Assembly: GCA_008477525.1 (NCBI GenBank)
Contig: SPDT01000005.1
Coordinates: forward strand, 5,084,001-5,148,000
DNA: 64,000 nucleotides
DNA from: Hypomyces perniciosus
Lineage: Eukaryota; Ascomycota; Sordariomycetes; Hypocreales; Hypocreaceae
Direction of reading: 5' to 3'
In this document: piece by piece, positions 20,956 to 31,820 of the stretch
How the letters are laid out: every line of letters begins with the position of its first letter
Position numbering within the stretch: the first letter of the stretch is position 1
Notes under the pieces: model-generated
What the model was told of the DNA's origin: nothing
Databases searched by the model: none
What the model saw: only the letters and a program-made list of their open reading frames with translations
Translations under genes and position numbers: made by a program

Positions 20956-22160
20956 CCCCTACATTCTTTCTGGCTCGTTCCCCCCTTCATAGTTAGACAT
21001 GCCGAAGCTACGTATCAAAATAATTCCAACATCGGCCTCCCGCGGAGACGAGGCATAAAGGGTGCCGCCGTCATCTGACCTATCTGCCTGCGAAGAGGTC
21101 GGCAACTGGTTCTGCGAGGAGACATTCCGGTAAGCCAACGGAGACTCGGGGCTCGTTGATGGGGGTGGCCTCTTTTTCCGTGGCGGCAGCGGTGGCGTAT
21201 GCATCGAGCCGTCACTTTCGTCGCCTTGTTCAGATTCATTTGCCGGGGGGTCCGAGGTATTAAAGTCGGATACCAACTGGGGGTGAAGCTGTTTTGGACA
21301 GGTTACTGAACGCACCCTCGTTAGGCCAGCGGCCGAGGGAATATTTTCATTTTCCTTTTTAGTCTGCCAGACTCGTAGCAATCAGCGTTGCGCAAGCCGT
21401 CAAACCTCCCGGGGTAGACGGTAATGGTGGCTCTTGGTTCGCCGGGTGGAATGGCATGTATAAGAGCAGTATCCATACGGGAAATAAATGTTCTCGGATA
21501 GAAGCACTCCAGCTGTCTTTCGTCAAAGATCACGCGAGCTAGGTCGCGGATAGATGAGTTCGACTACGCTTCGCAGGTCTGAGATGCAGGGCGCTATCTC
21601 ATCCGTTGATGAACGTCCGGAAATATCGAAAGCTTCCCACCTGGCTGTCAGTCCGATGTTGGAGAACTGTCCCTCGGGTGGTTCGGAACTCTTAGCTGTG
21701 GCGGCCAAGATGCCTCCTCTTTCACCACCGGGTCATGATGAAGGCGGTGATATCCCCTGCGATTGCGATGATCCCGACGGTGGCGCCAACACCAATGCCA
21801 GCACTTGCGCCAGACGGGAGTCCGCTTGCCGCTGGTTGCGTATCATTTCCCGATTATAATGCTGTCGGGTTAGAAGTAGAAGCAGCAGCGGAGCCCCCTG
21901 TCGACCTAATGGAGTCCGCAGACTTGGGTATTCCAGAGGATAAGGATCAGGTTGGCAATGATGTCGATGATGATTTAGGTAATGTTGAAAATGCTGGACA
22001 GCATATTGCTCAATGACTGGTTTCCCTGTACTAAGGCATTACCGTCCAACACCCACAGGAAGAATACATTTAGGAGATCCAGGTTAAGGTCGTACAACTG
22101 GACAGTCCATTTGAAGCTGCTTTGAGGGCCATCCGTCGTCTCCGTAGAAAGATAAGTGAA
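20956..22160 (-). pseudogene. Decayed single-pass membrane protein gene
   Basis: Reading leftward from about 22160, one frame carries SFKWTVQLYDLNLDLLNVFF, then a GNQSLSN-type stretch ending in SSIFNIT. This resembles ectodomains of fungal single-pass proteins with an FxW-x-V-Q-x-Y-x-x-x-L core. About 100 bp further, in another frame, comes a membrane helix (SGASAGIGVGATVGIIAIAG, 21736-21830) that stops at TGG-TGA. Further frames (21708-21523, 21533-21321, 21381-20959) look coding, for example ARVIFDERQLECFYPRTF and MHTPPLPPRKKRPPP, but are split by frameshifts and stops that no GT-AG intron of normal size removes. I read this as one or two decayed genes. The last part may belong to a separate cytoplasmic protein. 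Confidence 0.5.
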
Positions 22161-22391
22161 AGTGTTTCAAGGAACATATAACAAGCTTGCAATACACTTA
22201 CGATATGATTGGCCCGGTTTTAGCGTGCCCTCCAGCTCGAGCCCGTTGCCAAATAGCAATACGAGTAGTATGATTTGCTGGAAGTTTTGTATTACCTGAT
22301 ATTAGTCGGCTTCTCGACACGGAAGATAAAAGTCTTTTTCGACTGTGATTTGTCACCTCCCGTGAGATTTATGTAATTCTTGTTGGGTCTA

Positions 22392-22964
22392 ACCGTGCCA
22401 CGCCCCACTTATTAGCGCAGCTCGGTTTCCTCCCAGCTGATAAGCTGGTGATAAGCTGGTGCTCAGCACCAAGGCGGCCACACCAGCAACGCGGCCACTT
22501 TTCTATTGAAAATGAAGTTATCCACGTTTTCTACAACTATAGCCAGCAATAGAGTCATAACAATGATATGGTTGAATTCGTCCTTCAATTCTCCATCGCC
22601 TAGCAGTTTTCGCAGCTTCAAAAAACACCTTTTTCGTATAGTTATATTTTTTTTCTCAGCTGCCTCAACAAGTCGCTGTGCCCTCTTGAGGTCATCAACC
22701 TTTAAGTCGATTCCGTGGGACCGCGAATTCTCGCGCAATAGTGGCTATTTTTGCTTGAGGATTTGCCTGTATATACTCTAAGGCTTGCTGTACACGAATT
22801 TCCACTTCGCTAGAGTCTGCCATTGTGTGATGTTGAGATATTCCATAAAGAAGTTGAATTGGTAGGAAAAGTGGCCGCGTTGCTGGTGTGGCCGCCTTGG
22901 TGCTGAGCACCAGCTTATCAGCTGGGAGGAAACCGAGCTGCTAATAAGTGGGGCGTGGCACGGT
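22392..22964. mobile_element. Tc1/pogo-type deletion derivative with about 100-bp inverted repeats
   Basis: A 573-bp element bounded by TA dinucleotides (22390-22391 and 22965-22966). Its ends, starting ACCGTGCCACGCCCCACTTA, are near-perfect inverted repeats: left 22392-22503, right 22866-22964. The left copy has an extra 11-bp duplication (ATAAGCTGGTG) and a 2-bp difference. Inside, on the minus strand, a frame opens at 22823 with MADSSEVEIRVQQALEYIQA and ends IAREFAVPRNRLKG. This is the psq-type helix-turn-helix that begins fungal Fot1/pogo transposases. The DDE catalytic part is missing; a shifted frame (22738-22463) follows. TA duplication, long inverted repeats and a residual HTH make the class assignment firm. 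Confidence 0.85.
22695..22823 (-). pseudogene. Truncated transposase, N-terminal HTH only
   Basis: The 42-codon frame within the 22392-22964 element encodes the N-terminal helix-turn-helix of a Fot1/pogo-like transposase and then stops. The usual continuation after VPRNRLKG is absent. The DNA-binding domain alone could in principle bind the inverted repeats, but expression is not evident. Confidence 0.65.
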
Positions 22965-22966
22965 TA

Positions 22967-23419
22967 GTGGAAATAACTATACGAGGTACTTCGTACGCCT
23001 TACTCGTACTTCGTATCTACGGAGTATTCGTATAATCTTACGAAATAGTACTATAAGGCTGGCATTATTAGGCTAAACCATACTATTTGTAGATGTAAGA
23101 CTCCGTACGGGATTCTCAAACAAGACCATCATATCTTTAGCGCCAATCAGCCAATTGCGGGCGTGTTCTGGTAGATGAGTGGACTAATAATAGTCATAAA
23201 ATGAGTTACGACTAAGTGTATACGAGCACTAATATGGAGTAGTACTACTCAGGGGAAATCGCTGCCTACCTTACATGAAGGAGTTTACTAGTGAGATTAT
23301 GTCGACCCGGTTAGCCAGCGTTGCGTGCAACAAATAATACCAAATTTCTATCCTCGAGACTTACTCTTCTCTTCTTGTAGCAGCTTCTTCAACATCGCTC
23401 GTATCACCACAACGCATCA
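22967..23419. other. Promoter side of the GT25 gene
   Basis: About 0.45 kb between the Tc1/pogo derivative and the GT25 start. It includes clustered TACGGAGTA-like and GTACTTCGTA motifs at 22980-23035 and 23100-23110, and a pyrimidine-rich leader before the ATG. Confidence 0.5.
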
Positions 23420-24738
23420 ATGTCTCTCGTGGATATGCAGCCTTGTTTTTCCAGGCGGTTTATACTCATCCTTGGAGCTTCTTTTTTTATTTTGCTCTTC
23501 GTCTTTTTCCATAACCAAGACCCATTACCCCCCAACTTTCGGCGACGCACGGGTTTCGCCGGGGATATATATAACCAGACACTCGGAGTATGTTGCATCT
23601 AGCTTATGCGAGGTGTATAGATTGAGCGCTAATCACCATGTTCCCTTATTTACTGCGTCACAGTTTGAGAAGATTTTCGTCGTTGGACTTCCTGTACGGA
23701 CGGATCGTCGAGATGGCATGGTCCTCCAAGCAGCCGTTAGCGATATCAATATCGAGTTCATCGATGGTGTGAACGGCAAAGACATCCCCGATAAAGCTAT
23801 TCCGAAGACGACAAAACATGATCGCATGGCAGATGCTTCTGTGGGTTCGTGGAGAGCACACATGAATGCAGTAAGAGAGTACGTTGCTACCCCTTTTCAT
23901 TTCGTCGCTGCTGGAAGAAACTGACCATCGCCTTGCGCCTTGTAGAATTGTGCATCGAAACCTTTCCTCTGCGCTGATTCTCGAAGACGACGTTGATTGG
24001 GACATCAGATTACGAGAACAGTTGGCGGACTTTGCGCTTTCCTCCAATGCCCTCTTGCAGCCATTGTCAAAATCGCCACACGCCTATGCTGATCCTACTT
24101 ATCGGGTGCCGCCCAAGGACTCACCAGATTCTGTAGCCGATATGTCGTTTCAGAACCTTCCTTCCACGAGACCACCAACAACTTCACCTTATGGGGATGA
24201 CTGGGATGTTCTCTGGATTGGGCACTGTGGTATGCAGATGCCTCTTGACAAGGGTTTAGGTATTCCGAATGGCCGTATAATCCAAAAAAACGATGAGACC
24301 TCAGCTGCAAGAAAGTATCTATGGTCTTTGGCCAGCCCTTTTACCCTGAAGGACAAGTATCCAGAGCATACTCGAGCAGTGCATCATGTCCAGGAGGGAG
24401 TATGTACCCTTGGCTACGCTCTAAGCCAGCGTGGCGCCAGGAAGCTGCTCTACGAAGTTGGCCTGAAGGATGTTACCGATGCCTACGATATTCTACTTCG
24501 ATTTTACTGTGAAGGAGCAAAGGGAAGAACAAAGGCTACCTGTCTCACCACACAACCATCGCTTATTCACCACTTTCGCCCTGCTGGCCCGGCGAGTTCG
24601 TTGAGCGATATCGGAAACCATGGTGATGCCTTCGTAGAGAAGAGTGGAAGTGATATGATTAGGTGGAGTGTTCGATTAAACACGGAAAGGATTTTGGCTG
24701 GTGACACAAACTACTGGGATCAATTGCCTGACCCCTAG
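23420..24738 (+). CDS. Glycosyltransferase family 25, type II membrane protein
   Basis: Three exons: 23420-23587, 23664-23878 and 23946-24738. Introns of 76 and 67 bp have donors GTATGT and GTACGT and acceptors ACAG and GTAG. Both joins are in phase and restore NQTLGFEKIFVVGLPVRTDR and NAVREIVHRNLSSALILEDD. The product is 391 aa. A short cytoplasmic tail precedes a signal-anchor helix at residues 13-31 (FILILGASFFILLFVFF). The GT25 domain starts with the R-R/D-x-R-M-type motif (RTDRRDGM). It carries SWRAHMNAVREI and the metal-binding EDDVDWD near residue 140, then the GYALSQRGARKLL motif. Such enzymes transfer sugars, often galactose, to proteins or glycans in the Golgi. The acceptor is unknown. 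It lies at the edge of the relic-rich compartment but is intact. Confidence 0.88.
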
Positions 24739-25144
24739 GTATAAATAATGGGATGATGACATGAGGACAAAATGGCGTTTCTGTATTATATACCATTAGA
24801 TTGAACGTTGGGTAGTATTTCATGCGTATAATATTTATTAATTTTAGATCTTCATCTTTACAGCCTACCCATGTTGTCACCAGATTATTGAAAGGGAAGT
24901 TGCCAGCATCTGGGAAGCTCGAACTTGGGCACGAGCCCAATTGGCAACTTTTCTAGTCCTCATATCAGCATGCAGTGAGAATCTTCGACTCCTCATACGT
25001 ACGTCTAGATCAAATTGACTGCCTGGGTTGCCGCTCCAGATCATGGCAGCAAAGTTGAGACACCAATCTTGGATTTGGTTCCTTTGGCTGCTGGAGTAGC
25101 TCACCGACGTTGATCTTGAATCTTCTTGGCGGCAGAAAGCCGAA
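24739..25144. other. Convergent 3' intergenic region
   Basis: A 0.4-kb AT-rich stretch between two genes that converge. It should hold both polyadenylation sites; no gene is seen. Confidence 0.5.
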
Positions 25145-26805
25145 TCAGGGAGGCCGTAATGTGTAAGGCTCCGTCGATGTAGCAGACAGTTGTGGCTGTT
25201 GAAAACTGGGCAAAGGGGTAGTAGACTTGTGAGATACAGGACGCCTATTGGGGACTGGCGACCCTTGCAGCTCGAAGATAGTTCTCTCGTTAGAATGATG
25301 ATCCTTTGTGACAGGCCGCCACGGATGGTATGACTGAAGTTTTGTGTGGGGATCCTCGCCAATGCAGGCATAGCGTTGTGAAAAGGGCATTGGTTGCTGG
25401 TTTAGAGGAAGCTTCTGTAGCGAATCGAATGTCACTGATCGTGCTGGTAGCTGTTGTTCCTCAGGTAAGAGAGGCTTCGTCGGCGGAAGTGAATGGCGAT
25501 GATCTTTAGACCACTGTGTATTTTGTGAGGGGACACTTGTAATGGGTTGTGCCACCTCGTCGTAATTATATATCCAGTCGGATGGAATCGTACTGAGTAG
25601 TTGTACTCCAGAGCTTATTTGTGTGGTCAGAAACGGTGCGTGATCTGAAGTAGGGGGGTTCTCCGTGGTGGTTTGTGCGCTTGGCATTGCAAACCTAGGC
25701 TGGTCGAAGCCTTTTTGAGAGCGAAGAGGTGAAAGAGTTGACAGTCGAGAGATGAGAGAATGTCGGCCCTGGGAACTTCGAATCGGGGTGTCTCCCACAG
25801 AGGGCACCGTCAAAGAACTAATAGAGCCACGAAGGCTTGAGATGGAAGGGATAGAGAATGATGACATAGATGGCCGATGCATCGAGTCGCTTGATGGCGA
25901 TCGAATGGATTGAGACTGGAGTCTGAAAGACAAGCTGGGATTCAAGTCCACTTCGTCGCCGAGTAAGAGCGATAGCCCAGAGTGGTCGGCCTGGTTTAGG
26001 ACAACTCGTTGGTCGCGTTGACTATCTTGCTTGCTTGCTTGGGCATTTGGCGCCCAAGGAGTTGAAGAACTTGGAGCATGCGCTTGGGGTTTGGAGATCG
26101 GTTGTTGGTCGGGAATTGCGTTTGGAATGACGGGCTCGGGGAGATCGCAGTAACTGGCCAGCAAGTTTGGCACACTTACTTTGGTTGCAGCCGACGACGT
26201 GGGAGTCAGATCTGGAGAGACTTGAACTTCGTCAGGTCAGCACATATGTACGCACAGGACTCGCTGAGAGATGCCCAATCACCAGAAATATCGCCCATGA
26301 GATCCTCTAAAAGCGCCATGTTGTCAAACGTATCTGTGTCATTCGAACCAATGCTTCTCTCGCCTTTCCCTCTGTCGCCCGGCATCGTTACGAGGGCAAG
26401 GGTTCTGAGGAAGCTAATCTCAGCCAGCACAGCTGCGTGATTTCGACTTATCACCGGTCCCAAGCTCCGAAATTCTTGAGAGTCGCGGAAGATCCATGCC
26501 ATCTGATTTTGCAACGGCGTCTTGCCGTGATGCAATTCTGGCCGGCATTTCTCAACAATCTGATAAACTTCGGCGAGTCCTTTGTGGGCCGCTTCAATGA
26601 TGGTATTAACACGTTGGAGAGCTTGAGGCTGGCTCTCGAGGAGGGGAAGATGCTCATTGCGGAGGTCGATCAGGTGTTGCAGATCTTGATGGCAGGTCCG
26701 TACAAGCTCAAGGCTGCGGCGCATATCATTGGGGATCTGCCCGAGATCAATGGCCACGCTGGCCAGGCGGTAGGTTGAGCGGAGAGAGGACAGCACCTTA
26801 TCCAT
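25145..26805 (-). CDS. Hypothetical fungal protein: helical N-terminus, Ser/Pro-rich tail
   Basis: Exon 1 runs from 26805 to about 26256 and exon 2 from about 26211 to 25145. A short intron must join them because the frames differ. The best choice is 26212-26255 (44 bp; donor GTGCGT, branch CTGAC, acceptor CCAG), giving 538 aa. A 98-bp alternative using donor GTACAT and a later acceptor also keeps frame. Residues 1-185 are helical and leucine-rich (SLRSTYRLASVAIDLGQIPN, RRSLELVRTCHQDL, VNTIIEAAHKGLAEVYQIV), like the N-terminal helical region of many fungal signalling or NLR-like proteins. The rest is low-complexity, rich in Ser, Pro and Gln, and probably disordered. No enzyme motif is seen. 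The function is unknown. A promoter on the right and a convergent GT25 gene on the left frame it. Confidence 0.65.
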
Positions 26806-27566
26806 TTTTTATGACGGGATACTCTGCTTTGGACGAGGAAGCATGCTAAGAATGGGACAGAAATATTCACTGCGATTCCCAGATCATCGCCAGTACTGAG
26901 ACGAAACAGGCTAGAACAGCAAACCCCTCGGGGCAAGAAGAAAAGCAGAGAGGACCACACGCATTCATCTGTCCTATCAGGCAAAAAGGGCGGGGGCACA
27001 CCCCTGCCCAGTTGACAGAAACATCTGCAGCCCCCAGGACGATCAACTCAGTCTCACGCCTCGGTTATTGGACTGCAGGCTCCTAATCTGCTCTCTTATG
27101 TATGTACGACAAGACAAGCCTCTGGTTGGCTTGGTTTCACCTTAGATGACTGCTCACCTTCCAGATTCATCCATCATTTCCGCTCATAGTGTAATACTTT
27201 GTAGTACATATGCATGTTGGTCCTAAAGGTTCTGGAGACAAGGGAGGCAAGGGAGGATAATCCCTGCAGGCGACTTACATGGGGAGCTTCATTTTGTCTT
27301 CACAAATTGCTATTCTTAGATACTTCCTAACCTCCGTAGTTCCCGTTCACTAGCACGACAAAGTTATTATCTAGTTCCCGCTTCTTGTTCCGGCCAGGGA
27401 AGCGCCTTGAATGAGACAGCAATGACGGCCTCTCCAGTCAATCAAGCTGGCGGCCCTCATATTTTTGCCAGTATTATTACATGTATACTCTAGGGGAATT
27501 CCCAATCACTATCCTAGGCAGTTGAATCATCCCTGCTCTGCTTCATTCCACAGCCTTGGCCACTCT
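26806..27566. other. Upstream region of the 26.8-kb gene, no gene seen
   Basis: 0.76 kb between two minus-strand genes. Part is the 5' leader and promoter of the left gene and part the 3' end of the right one. No conserved frame or repeat was found. Confidence 0.5.
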
Positions 27567-28910
27567 TCATAGTCTCATTTCAACTGGTGCCACAACCCGC
27601 CATGGTGGCCTGTACGGTGTCCCGTCGCGATCAGCACATTTCTCCAAGCCAGGACACACCACTACCATCCCTGAATCTGCTGCCGCTGCCGAGGTTCCTT
27701 CAAAGACGAGCTTCCAATCAATTGGGTGCGAGAGGAGCACGTAGCCGAACCTCGCACATTCTGCAATGACTTCTTGGAGATGGTCAGCCTGTTGGCTACC
27801 CTTGTCTCCCGCGACGAAAGGCTGTAGGAAAGTGTTCAACGCGTTGGTTAATGCTTGGGCCTGAGGCGCAATCATGGCGTCGGCCGTCGGCAGGGCGGTT
27901 CGCTGGCTACGGTTTGGATGGAGGAGGAAGGCGGACAGGCGGCGCCATGTGGACAAGGCCTGGGAGACTGCTATGTGCTTGTTAGAACGCGATCTGGAAT
28001 GAGGCGACCTTTGCTTCTGTTTTCTCATAGATCACTTACCGAGGGCATTACTACCACGATGTTCGGCTGCAGGTACAGATTGGAGAAAAGCAGCAACAGG
28101 ACCGGGGAGCATCGACAGACGACTCCGCGAGTGGAAGTCAATGCTTGCAAAAACAACGTGCGAAATAACATGTTGCAGACCGAGATACCGAGTTGTACGC
28201 CCAACACACAAGGCAGTAATCGCCTCTGTGTCCGGCCCCGAGCCATGTTCTCCCAGCCCAAGGCTCAGAAGCGACTGCGACAAAATCCATGTGCTGGCAT
28301 CCACTGGTTGAAGATGATAGTTGTTTTCGACGTGCTGGCGGATGAGCTCCCCCAAGGATTGTAGCTCCTTCGCAATGTCCTGGTCAGGCTCTCCGTCGAG
28401 GAGGAACTGGCTGAGCAGGATGTTGGTGTCAGAACTGGAGTTGTTGATGGATGGAGGTGCCTTGGGCTCGACGAAGACAGCAGTGTGGCCCGCCTCCGCA
28501 GGGTCTTTGCGCTTTCGAAGGCGGGACAGGAGAATGGCAGCAATGAGACCGATGACTAGACCAGCGACAGCACAACCGATTGCAATGCCAGCTGCTGCAC
28601 CCGTAGAGAGTCCCCCATGCTGCTCAGCTGGCGAGATGTTCGAGGTGGAGGAAGCAGGAACGAAACCGGTACTGCTTGAACCCAGACTAGGAGTACCAGC
28701 TCCTGTCACGGCCGTGGTACTATGCGTAGACGTAGTATCGAGTGGTTGAGTGACGGGAGTAGTAATTGGCACATTTGGGTTAATTGTTATTGAGGTTGAT
28801 GAAGATACCGGAGGTTGAGTCGCTATTGGAGTACTCGTAGAAGGGCATGTAGTCAATACTGGAGCCCCATTAACATAAGTAGTACACTGCTGGGGTGGTT
28901 GTTCGGCCAT
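27567..28910 (-). CDS. Ser/Thr-rich single-pass membrane protein with conserved cytoplasmic domain
   Basis: Two exons, 28910-28040 and 27970-27567. The 69-bp intron has donor GTAAGT and acceptor ATAG and joins as SNALAVSQALSTW. The product is 424 aa. The ATG at 28910 is the first true ATG. The N-terminal ~100 residues are rich in Ser, Thr and Pro (CTTYVNGAPVLTTCPSTST), as in O-glycosylated ectodomains, but there is no cleavable signal peptide. One membrane helix (IAIGCAVAGLVIGLIAAILL) is followed by basic RLRKRK, which predicts a cytoplasmic C-terminus. The ~270-residue tail has FLLDGEPDQDIAKEL, AITALCVGRTTRYLGLQHVI and FGYVLLSHPIDWKLVF, which look like a folded helical domain recurrent in Pezizomycotina. 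I cannot assign a function; a sensor or cell-surface role is plausible. It is divergently paired with an Hsp70-like gene. Confidence 0.82.
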
Positions 28911-29437
28911 TTCGAAGTCTTTTGACGAAAAGATGGGCAACTAGTGTTGGTAAGGAGCTGCAATTCGGACAAGAGAAGAAGATTTGGTCGGGAACAACAA
29001 AATATTAGGACGACCCGGCGTAGGCTCTCGGCCTTCAGTCATCCAGTGATCAATGACCACGCTGAGGCTCATCGGTCAACTCCGCTTGAGGATGTGTGAT
29101 TCCCCATGCATGAATAAATGATCACAGTGGAGCCGACCGAAACACACATCAGCAACCCTGGCAGCCTGATCCGACGGATGTCAACGCCGCGAGCTCCGAT
29201 GTGGATTGGACGGGGCCGAGACGGGGGTGAAATTGACTCGTAGACAAGGCTCGAACAAGACATGACCAACCAACAGCGTAACACTGCAGCTCAGCTCAGC
29301 CGTATCTACCCTTGCATGTGTCTACAAGGAGTGGGTTACAATTATCGAGACATTGATGTGACACCTCATCGTCGCTGCTCTCTGAGTTACGGCGTCAATT
29401 GTCGCATCTCAATCAAAGGCATGGGAATGAGCTCAAC
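28911..29437. promoter_or_regulatory. Divergent promoter of membrane protein and Hsp70-like gene
   Basis: A 527-bp gene-free stretch between two start codons facing apart, so it must serve both promoters. No binding-site consensus was identified with confidence; clear heat-shock elements (repeated nGAAn) were not obvious. Confidence 0.5.
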
Positions 29438-31589
29438 ATGGCCGACAAGCCTGACATCATCGTATCAATTGATCTGGGCACCACATACACAGGTAACGAT
29501 ATATGGTGCTACCGTGCTGAAATGAGCTTCACTAACAATAGTCCCTGAGGCGTCGCATGGATGACCCCAAAGACGCCGATCCAGGTCATCAACGACTGGC
29601 CTGGGAGTGGTGACCGAGGCGAGCGCAAAGTTCCAACATGTGTGATATACAATGCAGACGGGACCATGTCCTCATGGGGATTCATGTGCGCCGATGACGA
29701 TGAGACATTGCCGGGCAAGATCCGACGAGATTTCTTCAAGATCTTCATTGACAGCAAAACATTGGCCGCAGCGCAGCAGCAAGGACTAACCAATGTGCCG
29801 CGAAGTCCGGAAGAGGCACAACTGTTTGCGACAGATTATCTCCAGCAGGTGTACCACCATGTGAAGGAGACAATTGAGATGCAGATAGGACGGCGACACT
29901 TTGGCGGTTGGACAGCCATGGCTGTCACTTTCCTATTCAGCGTGCCCACGACGTGGACGCGCATGGAGATTATCAACATCTTCAAGGGAATCATTCGAGA
30001 CGCAGGGTTCGGAGTTGAAGGGCCGAGGCACTTGGCGCAAGTTGACCTCACAGAGGCGGAGGCCGCAGCCGTCGCGACGCTCAAGACGAGCGCACTCACT
30101 TTCAATGAAGGCAGTGTGTTTCTGACAGTCGACGCGGGAGGAGGCACCACGGATTTATCCCTGATGCGCATAACGTCAAAGGATCCGAATTTTCCCCAAT
30201 TGACGCAGATGGCTGCCGTGAAAGGCGTGGGCATTGGGTCGATACTGATTGATAGGGCGTTCATTCGACTTACTACAGAGAGGCTGGCTGCGTATCCTGA
30301 GATACAGAGTCTGCTTCCTAGCGACCTTGCGGTTCGAATGTCGAAGAGTCACCATTTCAGGATCGTGAAGCACAAGTTTGGAGAGAGGGTTTATATGCAG
30401 CCTGTGTTTAGGATTCAGATGGAGGGTGTGTCGCATGATTTTAGCCATGCTGGGCTTGGTGTTGAGAATGGCAGGATGCTGTTTACCATGTTCGTGTTCT
30501 TTGGAAGCCAATGAGAGTATTCGCGTATCAGAACAGCTAACAGGAGATAGGTTGGAGATTCAGTCACTGTTCGATGTCCAGATTGAGGGTATCATGAAGC
30601 GGATAACCGAGCAACTGGACTGGCTAAGCGAACATGGGCATACTCAGCAAGTCGTAAGTCCACAAAAAACTCGGAGGAAGAGGGAATATTACAAGCTGAT
30701 TACCGTCAATTAGGAATACCTAGTCTTATCAGGAGGATTAGGTAGCTCAGCCTACGTGCGGGACAGAATCCAACAACAGCTCATAAACTACCCACACGTC
30801 AACGCCGTCCAAGTCGCCGTAATACCATGCCACGACCCGCAACTTATCGTCGTGCGAGGTCTCCTGCTCGACCACCAGCAAAGAACGGAGACTGGAAACC
30901 TCCCTGTTCTGGCGACGCGAATTGCTCGCGCAAGCTATGGCATCGCAGTGAGGCAGCTGTATTCGCCTACGGTGCATTTTGATGCGGACGTTGTTCAAGA
31001 CTCGTGGAATCCTCAGAAAAAGTGGGCAGTAAATCAGATCAACTGGCTCATTCGGAAGGTAGTTTGTCGTTATGTAGAGAACTGCTCGTGCCTTTTGCTG
31101 ACTCGAAAGCCAGGGCGACACGATTAACCCAAACATTCCGCTGGTCAAGACGTTCGAATATCACCTAGGGCCAGAGGATACGACGAGATCCTGGAACTCA
31201 GACATAGTAATTTCTCAGAACGAGGCATCTTTTCTGCCGAGGAGCCTAAAACAATGTGAGTTCACATTCAATACTTGTCACTGTCATCTCGCATCTGCTT
31301 GGCTAACATAATTTGAACAGCCGGCGTGACCAAGCTTTGCAGCGTAAAGAGCAATCTCGAAGGTGTAGAGCAACACCAGCTTGTGCTCAAGCAGAAAAGA
31401 GGAACATGTTTCAGCAGAGGATACAAGTTTTACATTTGCGAATTCGACGTCCGTGTTATTGTTGCGCCGGCGGATTTGAGATTCGAGTTATGGTTTGGCG
31501 GGCAGAAATTCTCGAGGAATCATGAGCCTATTGCGGTTCAATGGACTGAGGCGGGTGAAAAATTCGAGCACGAGTCAGATACAACGTGA
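29438..31589 (+). CDS. Hsp70-like ATPase, HSPA12 type
   Basis: Six exons: 29438-29492, 29550-30489, 30551-30653, 30714-31058, 31114-31255 and 31321-31589. All junctions are in phase and give 617 aa. Introns are 55-65 bp with clear ACTAAC or GCTAAC branch sites in the first two. Motifs of the actin-fold ATPase are in order: phosphate-1 SIDLGTTYTGVAW (residues 10-22), phosphate-2 LTVDAGGGTTDLS, and the adenosine motif VLSGGLGSSAYVRD. The canonical Hsp70 substrate-binding domain is absent; the C-terminus is a divergent beta-rich segment, as in fungal HSPA12-like proteins. Such proteins are greatly expanded in filamentous fungi with mostly unknown clients. No signal peptide is seen, so a cytosolic location is likely. 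It may be co-regulated with the membrane protein transcribed away from it. Confidence 0.9.
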
Positions 31590-31820
31590 ATAGGAGGTTC
31601 ATAGAATATTTGACTGTTTTTTGGAGTGGCAGATCAACTCTGAGGAGTTGGAGGTAGACATTAATGCTTTGCAAGTTGAATCTTCGGTCCCAAGTCTCTC
31701 CATACTGTTTTAAATTGCTGAAATTCCCTAACATTTCCAATGTCTTTTAATAATTAAGGGTTTGTTTGAGTCACAAAGCCTGGTCTAGTCCACTAATTTA
31801 CATACAAAAATAACTCACAT

